NCBI GenBank assembly: GCA_002338505.1
Contig: DDIK01000186.1
Span: 1 to 11,054, forward strand
Source of the DNA: Bacteriovorax sp. UBA1852
GTDB lineage: Bacteria; Bdellovibrionota; Bacteriovoracia; Bacteriovoracales; Bacteriovoracaceae
Direction: 5' to 3'
Length of the DNA: 11,054 bases
Program-made: the position numbers and the translations under genes
In this document: positions 7,492 through 11,054 of the stretch, piece by piece
Numbering within the stretch: position 1 is the stretch's first letter
Layout: each line of letters opens with the position of its first letter
Notes under the pieces: generated by a model
The model's input: the letters and a program-made list of their open reading frames with translations, nothing else
Told to the model about the DNA's origin: nothing
The model's database searches: none

Positions 7492-8367
7492 TCATAGGAT
7501 ATCTCTAAGATCATCTTTAATCATTAATTTCATTGAATTTGACATTGAATCAGACAGCTCGACTGCTAACGGCCCTGTTATAAATACCCCAGTGACTACT
7601 GCTGTAACAAATCCAAAACTACCATATCCAAGATTATTATCTCGATCAAATTTTCTACTATACTTAGTTCCTCTTGTTAGTCTCTCAAGAATACCAATTG
7701 TATTTACAACAACAAATGAAATAACAAATGCACCAACTGCGGCACCAACTGTGTAAGCTGCAGTATCTCTTCCAAAAGATGTGTATTGTTCTTTAAGCTC
7801 TTCGTCGAGTTGATCAGAGAATCTTTGCAGTTTTTCGATATCAACTTCGCCCTTTTTAATGTTTTCAGATGTTGCTTTTGTTACAATATTTGCAAGTTCA
7901 TCTTTTGGTACATTTGCTTGATCGGCTTCAATTAGGGCCTTAGCAAGGTTCTTAATGGAGCTATCTTTACAGATTGTATCTTGGTCTTTTAGGCAAGAAA
8001 CAAAGTCATTTATTTTATAATTAAGATCTTCGGCACTGACAATATTTGTTCTGAAGAAATAGGTGAAATGTTCTTGATACTGATTAAGGAGACGATTATC
8101 GTATTGAGCGGTTGATCTTGCTTCGTCAATTAACTTTGATATAGACTCTTCTAGTTTAAATGAGTTAATTCCCTGGTCTGCTCCATCTTCTAGAGTTGAG
8201 ATGATAGCTTCAAATATTGTGTTTTGGCATACGGTGTTATTTGTTTGTACACATTCAAGTAATTGAGTTACTTGATTTTCAACTGTTGATACCCTAACTA
8301 TCTTATTAGTGGCTAAGGCTTGAGTTGATAGTGTTAAAGAAAGAATAAGACTTAAAAAAGGCTTCAT
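7492..8367 (-). CDS. Exported helical membrane protein with an internal duplication, function unknown
   Basis: A 291-residue protein that I do not recognise. It starts with a clean Sec signal peptide (MKPFLSLILSLTLSTQALA, cleavage after Ala19). The mature part is mostly helical and contains two related units, about residues 36-108 and 122-202. Each begins with a Cys-x7-Cys pair (Cys39/Cys47 and Cys125/Cys133) and ends in a similar segment (EHFTYFFR versus EQYTSFGR). The spacing and periplasmic location suggest one disulfide per unit. Two hydrophobic segments follow (about 203-227 and 247-268), joined by a charged loop (TKYSRKFDRDNN), then a short charged tail. The likely topology is an N-terminal periplasmic domain anchored by a C-terminal helical hairpin. 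The start is well supported: AGGAG (8373-8377 on the complement) lies 5 nt before the ATG. It converges on the siderophore operon with a 5-bp gap and no visible terminator. Confidence 0.85.
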   Translation of the reverse strand: MKPFLSLILSLTLSTQALATNKIVRVSTVENQVTQLLECVQTNNTVCQNTIFEAIISTLEDGADQGINSFKLEESISKLIDEARSTAQYDNRLLNQYQEHFTYFFRTNIVSAEDLNYKINDFVSCLKDQDTICKDSSIKNLAKALIEADQANVPKDELANIVTKATSENIKKGEVDIEKLQRFSDQLDEELKEQYTSFGRDTAAYTVGAAVGAFVISFVVVNTIGILERLTRGTKYSRKFDRDNNLGYGSFGFVTAVVTGVFITGPLAVELSDSMSNSMKLMIKDDLRDIL

Positions 8368-8410
8368 CTGTACTCCTAGATTTTATAGACTTTCTCAAGA
8401 TAACATTAAT

Positions 8411-8437
8411 ATTTTAAATATTTGTTGATGTTGTAAA
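8411..8437 (-). promoter_or_regulatory. Possible promoter for the exported duplicated-domain protein
   Basis: Reading the complement, TTTACA (8432-8437) is followed after 15 bp by TAAAAT (8411-8416). Each hexamer is one base from the sigma-70 consensus, but the 15-bp spacing is short. It lies about 44-70 bp before the start codon at 8367. In DNA this AT-rich such matches occur by chance, so the call is weak. Confidence 0.25.
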
Positions 8438-8449
8438 GAACACAATTGG

Positions 8450-8466
8450 TGTCTATTCTTTAGACA
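8450..8466. promoter_or_regulatory. Short perfect inverted repeat TGTCTA-N5-TAGACA
   Basis: The arms TGTCTA (8450-8455) and TAGACA (8461-8466) are perfect inverted copies around TTCTT. The element lies between the stop of the CPXCG gene and the start of the exported protein gene, 12 bp upstream of the possible -35 of the latter. There is no T-run after it on either strand, so it does not look like an intrinsic terminator. A small operator or a chance dyad are both possible. Confidence 0.3.
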
Positions 8467-8481
8467 GTTCTAAGTGTTAGT

Positions 8482-8670
8482 TCAGTAGGGCCTCTCGACA
8501 CTCTTTAATACGATTTCTTCATTCTTAATTTCTAACGAGACTTCGATGGGGTTACAGCACACTTCGCAGTCCTCGATATACTCCTGCGTGCCATAGTATA
8601 GCTCAAACACCATTGATATATTTTCAAAGCAATAAGGACATTGAAAGAAGGTCTCTTTCTCTCCTTGCAT
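8482..8670 (-). CDS. CPXCG motif-containing cysteine-rich protein (zinc-ribbon-like)
   Basis: A 62-residue protein matching the small CPXCG family (Pfam Cys_rich_CPXG, to my memory). Motif residues are Cys11-Pro-Tyr-Cys14 near the N-terminus and Cys35-x2-Cys38-Cys39 in the stretch EYIEDCEVCCNPIEV, which is the family hallmark. The usual Gly after the second Cys is Phe here (CPYCF). The four CxxC cysteines probably bind one zinc ion; the family has no established function. Its ATG begins 2 nt after the stop of the upstream DUF2805 gene (TAAAAATG on the complement) and has no convincing Shine-Dalgarno sequence, so translation is probably coupled to that gene. The two would form a two-gene operon. 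Confidence 0.88.
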   Translation of the reverse strand: MQGEKETFFQCPYCFENISMVFELYYGTQEYIEDCEVCCNPIEVSLEIKNEEIVLKSVERPY

Positions 8671-8672
8671 TT

Positions 8673-8930
8673 TTAATAAGGCTCTTTGTAAATGGCAGCT
8701 TGTCTAGACTTTTGATTAAATCTTTTTACTCGTCTTTTTCGCCAGCGAATATAGTCCTTCTCTCCTAATTCAGAAAGCATAAACTTTTCGACCTGATTGA
8801 TAGTGAGTCCAAATTCATTGAATATCTCTTTCGTTGAAACTTTATCTGACCATGCCATCCTGACAAGTCTCTTCCTTGCTTCGGAGTTTAATTCACTAAA
8901 TCGCTGTGCTAACTTTGTTGATATTCCCAT
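8673..8930 (-). CDS. DUF2805 / TIGR03643 family protein
   Basis: An 85-residue basic protein of the small DUF2805 (TIGR03643) family, function unknown. Family marks are RMAWSDK (24-30), the following helical segment TKEIFNEFGLTINQVEKFM (33-51), and RWRKRRVKR (62-70), matching the MAW-D...FGL...W-R-R pattern. The middle segment looks like a helix-turn-helix similar to sigma-factor or small DNA-binding proteins. With the Arg/Lys-rich tail, nucleic acid binding is plausible but unproven. The customary C-terminal TKH-like end is replaced by FNQKSRQ and a short extension. The start ATG at 8930 has no recognisable ribosome binding site. The gene is divergent from the 9079 gene and leads directly, after 2 nt, into the CPXCG gene. 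Confidence 0.85.
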   Translation of the reverse strand: MGISTKLAQRFSELNSEARKRLVRMAWSDKVSTKEIFNEFGLTINQVEKFMLSELGEKDYIRWRKRRVKRFNQKSRQAAIYKEPY

Positions 8931-8968
8931 GGATATAATAAAACATCTTTTTAATTATTTGTTATAAA

Positions 8969-8997
8969 ATAAAAGCTAGACATGAGTAAATCGTCAA
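8969..8997 (-). promoter_or_regulatory. Possible promoter for the DUF2805-CPXCG pair
   Basis: On the complement, TTGACG (8992-8997) is followed after 17 bp by TTTTAT (8969-8974), giving a transcript start near 8961 and a leader of about 30 nt. The -35 is 5/6 to consensus and the -10 is 4/6. The -35 lies within the left arm and loop of the 8987-9013 inverted repeat. Confidence 0.3.
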
Positions 8998-9013
8998 TTA
9001 AATAGACGATTTA
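8987..9013. promoter_or_regulatory. Perfect 9-bp inverted repeat in the divergent intergenic region (candidate operator)
   Basis: TAAATCGTC (8987-8995) and GACGATTTA (9005-9013) are perfect inverted copies separated by the 9-nt AT-only AATTAAATA. It lies in the 148-bp gap between the divergent genes ending at 8930 and starting at 9079, and covers the possible -35 of the leftward pair. No T-tract follows on either strand, so a terminator is unlikely. The centre-to-centre distance of the arms is 18 bp, compatible with a dimeric regulator, though the regulator is unknown. A second, shorter dyad, TTGAA-TATAT-TTCAA, follows at 9023-9037. Confidence 0.45.
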
Positions 9014-9078
9014 TCTTAGGTCTTGAATATATTTCAACTCATGAAGGATTTGTTCTTTAATTTGTTAATATTATATTA

Positions 9079-10278
9079 ATGATAAAATTAAGGTTACTTT
9101 TCATATTCTTCACTGCCTTCTTACTGTGTGTAAATTCATTTGCACAGGTTAACTATATTGAATATCGAGTAAAGGCTTCAAAAAAGAACTTATCTTCATT
9201 AAAGTCAGATAAGTATCGCCTTAAAGCACTTTCGACTTTGCTAGATAAAAATGCTTTTATAAAAACTTCTAATAATTATCACTTAGGAGACAGTAGTAAT
9301 AGCTTTTATAAAAAAGGAAAAGATTCCATATTTATGGATGAAATTTATAACGAGCTAAGTCTCCTAAGATCTTACTCCTCTTTTATTCAATCACTGCCCA
9401 GTTCTACGTCAGAAGAATGTGAACAGTTTAAAAGTCAACTTGTTGGCTTGGCAGATGCTGTGGATGATTCAGCTCAAACTATTCTAAGTACTAGTGATAC
9501 AGTCTTGAGACTCAGAGAATTTGTAAGACTGAAGCTGCTTTCTCTTAACTATTCTAGTCTAGAGGAGTTAAATGATCTCTCTTTCGACTTTTACTCTTGG
9601 GGAAAGGAATGTTTTTGTCATTCTGAAGAAAGTCAAAATATTGTTACACAGCAACTTTCAAGTCTGCAAAGACTGAATCATTATTTCTTAGGAGTAAATG
9701 GCTCATGGGATGTATTTCCTCTCGCCAAAATTATTGAGGTGTATGCTGTAAAGGAGCTCAATCAGGCCCTTGATGATCTTATTAAAGTAACCCCCCTTGT
9801 ATTAGCAGGTGTAGCCCTGTTTGAGTTATACTTTATACCTCAGGTTAGTGTGCTAATGGGGAAGGCAGGAGTTTCTGCTGGTGTGAAAACATTTCTCTCT
9901 ATTGCTACTCAAGTCTCCTCTTACGCGATAGGTGCATATTATCTTTACGAAGAATTCGAGCCTCTTGTTAACTCATATCTTAAAATGAATAATTCAGAAA
10001 ATATCAAACAGACATATAAGAATATTGATATGATTATGAATGAGCTGCCTCGTGATAATTACAACCTGTATTCACTTATCTACAAAATTGAAGAACAGGA
10101 ACATATCAATCATGTTAGAAATACTCCAACGAAACTTAAAGAGAAAATCATGGATAGGGTTATCGATGATTATGGCTCAGAGAAAGAAGCTCATAGAAGT
10201 GTGAAAATGAAGCTGAATTTCTTAGAAAGTTATATCTCAAAGAGAAGTCATCGAATGTGTTCTACGCCTAAGCCTTGA
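9079..10278 (+). CDS. Exported protein with two membrane segments, function unknown
   Basis: A 399-residue protein I do not recognise. It begins with a Sec signal peptide (MIKLRLLFIFFTAFLLCVNSFA, probable cleavage after Ala22); the Cys17 context is not a good lipobox. Residues about 25-230 are helical and Ser/Leu-rich with few cysteines (one in SEECEQF, and a Cys-Phe-Cys in KECFCHSEE). Two hydrophobic stretches follow, about 237-260 (VTPLVLAGVALFELYFIP) and 264-290 (rich in Gly, Ala, Ser, Tyr), then a charged helical tail of about 110 residues. The overall plan, signal peptide plus helical domain plus paired late membrane segments, recalls the 7492-8367 protein, but I see no sequence similarity. 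The ATG has no Shine-Dalgarno, only AT-rich sequence, yet the signal peptide immediately downstream supports this start. The 3' end overlaps the convergent DUF5522 gene by 31 bp. Confidence 0.82.
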   Translation: MIKLRLLFIFFTAFLLCVNSFAQVNYIEYRVKASKKNLSSLKSDKYRLKALSTLLDKNAFIKTSNNYHLGDSSNSFYKKGKDSIFMDEIYNELSLLRSYSSFIQSLPSSTSEECEQFKSQLVGLADAVDDSAQTILSTSDTVLRLREFVRLKLLSLNYSSLEELNDLSFDFYSWGKECFCHSEESQNIVTQQLSSLQRLNHYFLGVNGSWDVFPLAKIIEVYAVKELNQALDDLIKVTPLVLAGVALFELYFIPQVSVLMGKAGVSAGVKTFLSIATQVSSYAIGAYYLYEEFEPLVNSYLKMNNSENIKQTYKNIDMIMNELPRDNYNLYSLIYKIEEQEHINHVRNTPTKLKEKIMDRVIDDYGSEKEAHRSVKMKLNFLESYISKRSHRMCSTPKP

Positions 10279-10709
10279 TTTTGAAATTCTTTTTTTAGGT
10301 ATAGATTCTTTATCTCGCGACCTGAAGCACTTTCTGAGAGCTTATTTGAAAACTCAATCACCCCACAAGCAACATCTTTAAATACTGCAAAGGCGTAGTT
10401 TGAAAGATTCGTATTTGTTATGTGATGAATACGTATTTTATCTTTTGCTCCAAAGGCGCCTGCTAAAAGAGAGGTTGTTAACTCATCTTGTTCAACAGGT
10501 TGAGTATCTCTTATTATCTCATTGGCATACTTCATTTGCTTTGTCGTCATCTCGACTATTTCAATAGGATGATTCTTTATAGTAAAACCGTATGGACAGT
10601 GAAGACAATTTGTTCGACAACATGTACCACGATTTTTTAAATAGGTTGATGTGAAGACAGATTCTCCGTCTTCATTAAGATATGTTAGTTGATTGCTTGC
10701 GTCGCTCAT
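10248..10709 (-). CDS. DUF5522 protein with a C-terminal GNAT-like segment that ends early
   Basis: A 153-residue protein. Residues 17-42 carry the DUF5522 signature: VFTSTYLKNRGTCC followed by NCLHCPYGF, with Cys30, Cys31, Cys35 and Cys38 as a likely metal site. Most DUF5522 proteins I know of are only about 50-80 residues. Here about 110 more follow. The end of that part reads like the first half of a GNAT acetyltransferase: a strand AFAVFKDVACGVIEF, then REIKNLYLKKEFQNQGLG, where Q143-G148 resembles the acetyl-CoA pyrophosphate loop QxxGxG. The protein stops five residues later, so the helix after the loop and the rest of a GNAT fold are missing. AAGG (10717-10720 on the complement) lies 7 nt before the ATG. 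The last 31 bp are shared with the opposite-strand gene ending at 10278. The DUF5522 call is firm. The GNAT reading is moderate, and a truncated gene is possible. Confidence 0.82.
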   Translation of the reverse strand: MSDASNQLTYLNEDGESVFTSTYLKNRGTCCRTNCLHCPYGFTIKNHPIEIVEMTTKQMKYANEIIRDTQPVEQDELTTSLLAGAFGAKDKIRIHHITNTNLSNYAFAVFKDVACGVIEFSNKLSESASGREIKNLYLKKEFQNQGLGVEHIR

Positions 10710-10751
10710 AATTCTACCTTTTTATAAATCTAGCATGATTTTTAGTGTATG

Positions 10752-10757
10752 TATAAT
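10752..10757 (+). promoter_or_regulatory. Consensus -10 hexamer upstream of the DUF1328 gene
   Basis: An exact TATAAT with no good -35 at the right distance. It would give a leader of about 108 nt before the ATG at 10872, with a pyrimidine-rich stretch and a weak 6-bp hairpin (TATCTT 10798-10803, AAGATA 10811-10816). The region is AT-rich, so chance is a real possibility. Confidence 0.25.
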
Positions 10758-10860
10758 CAGTGCTTTATACAAATATTTAGATATTTACACATCTTCTTAT
10801 CTTCTTCTTAAAGATATGAGCATGATCTCTGGTTAGGATGATATTCATTAACTCATCAAA

Positions 10861-10866
10861 AGGAGG
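10861..10866 (+). promoter_or_regulatory. Consensus ribosome binding site AGGAGG
   Basis: A full AGGAGG placed 5 nt before the ATG at 10872. It is the strongest ribosome binding site in the window and fixes the frame of the small gene that follows, over a longer open frame starting at 10838. Confidence 0.85.
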
Positions 10867-10871
10867 AATTT

Positions 10872-11051
10872 ATGCTCTATTGGGCAACAGTATTTTTTAT
10901 CGTAGCAATAATCGCAGGAATGTTTGGCTTTGGTGGTATCGCATCAACAAGTGTCGGAATTGCTCAGTTTCTATTCTTTTTATTTCTAGTTGGGTTTGTA
11001 GCATCAGTTGTTATGCACTTTGCTAGATCTGTCGAAAATAAGACTAACTAG
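10872..11051 (+). CDS. DUF1328 / YtjA family small membrane protein
   Basis: A complete 59-residue gene starting MLYWATVFFIVAIIAGMFGF and ending at a TAG (11049-11051) three bases before the window edge. The N-terminal MLYWA, the central AGxFGFGGIA and the following GIAQFLFFLFLVGFV are the marks of the DUF1328 (YtjA) family of two-helix inner-membrane proteins. Two membrane helices are apparent, about residues 4-20 and 31-48, with a Gly-rich turn (FGFGGIASTSVG) between. The family has no settled biochemical role; members are often abundant and stress-associated. The tail HFARSVENKTN is more polar than usual. The consensus AGGAGG suggests strong translation. It is divergent from the DUF5522 gene across a 162-bp gap. 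Confidence 0.93.
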   Translation: MLYWATVFFIVAIIAGMFGFGGIASTSVGIAQFLFFLFLVGFVASVVMHFARSVENKTN

Positions 11052-11054
11052 GTA

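Noticed and set aside
10266..10298. Possible terminator formed by CCTAA...TTAGG with a T-run at the 9079/10709 gene junction
   Set aside because: The stem is only about 5 bp with a loop over 20 nt, and the T-run lies inside the loop rather than after the stem.
10838..11026. 62-residue open frame starting at 10838
   Set aside because: It is the out-of-frame shadow of the DUF1328/YtjA gene at 10872-11051, which has a consensus AGGAGG and clear family sequence.
1..11054. CRISPR array, tRNA/rRNA genes, insertion sequence or prophage module
   Set aside because: I looked for regularly spaced repeats, clover-leaf-like segments, transposase or integrase motifs and terminal inverted repeats, and saw none.

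Overview
The window is AT-rich (roughly a third G+C by eye), gene-dense and clearly bacterial. Short or overlapping gene junctions, AGGAG-type ribosome binding sites, Sec signal peptides and an outer-membrane-barrel-like protein all point to a Gram-negative. The low G+C, the several lineage-restricted exported proteins and the small DUF2805, CPXCG and DUF5522 families would fit a marine Bdellovibrionota such as Halobacteriovorax, or a low-GC marine gammaproteobacterium. This placement is inference; there is no rRNA gene or other phylogenetic marker in the window.

Bases 1-7486 (+ strand) hold one tightly packed operon that enters from the left edge. It encodes an aerobactin-type, NRPS-independent siderophore (NIS) pathway in iucA-iucB-iucC-iucD order. 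The first gene is cut by the window edge: its frame is open from base 2, well upstream of the ATG at 236. It is an in-frame fusion of an IucA-type citrate:amine synthetase with the catalytic GNAT half of IucB. Next come an IucC-type synthetase, an IucD-type FAD/NADPH amine hydroxylase with a GTG start, a small outer-membrane beta-barrel-like protein, an MFS transporter that is probably the siderophore exporter, and a small soluble protein of unknown role. Neighbouring genes overlap by 1 to 20 bp or are separated by 7 bp, so they are very likely co-transcribed. Expected logic: IucD hydroxylates lysine (or a related diamine), the GNAT domain acetylates the hydroxylamine, IucA and IucC attach two such arms to citrate, and the MFS pump exports the product. 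No TonB-dependent receptor and no Fur-type promoter is visible here; both could lie to the left.

Bases 7492-8930 (- strand) hold an exported protein with two membrane segments and a clear internal duplication (7492-8367), and a coupled pair of tiny genes: a CPXCG cysteine-rich protein (8482-8670) and a DUF2805/TIGR03643 protein (8673-8930). A divergent intergenic region (8931-9078) with a perfect 9-bp inverted repeat separates these from a 399-residue exported protein of unknown function (9079-10278, +). That gene runs 31 bp into the end of a convergent gene (10248-10709, -) combining a DUF5522 Cys motif with what looks like a GNAT domain cut off just after its acetyl-CoA motif. The window closes with a DUF1328/YtjA-type two-helix membrane protein (10872-11051, +) behind a consensus AGGAGG.

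No tRNA, rRNA, CRISPR array, insertion sequence or integration site was recognised, and no stretch over 300 bp lacks a gene.
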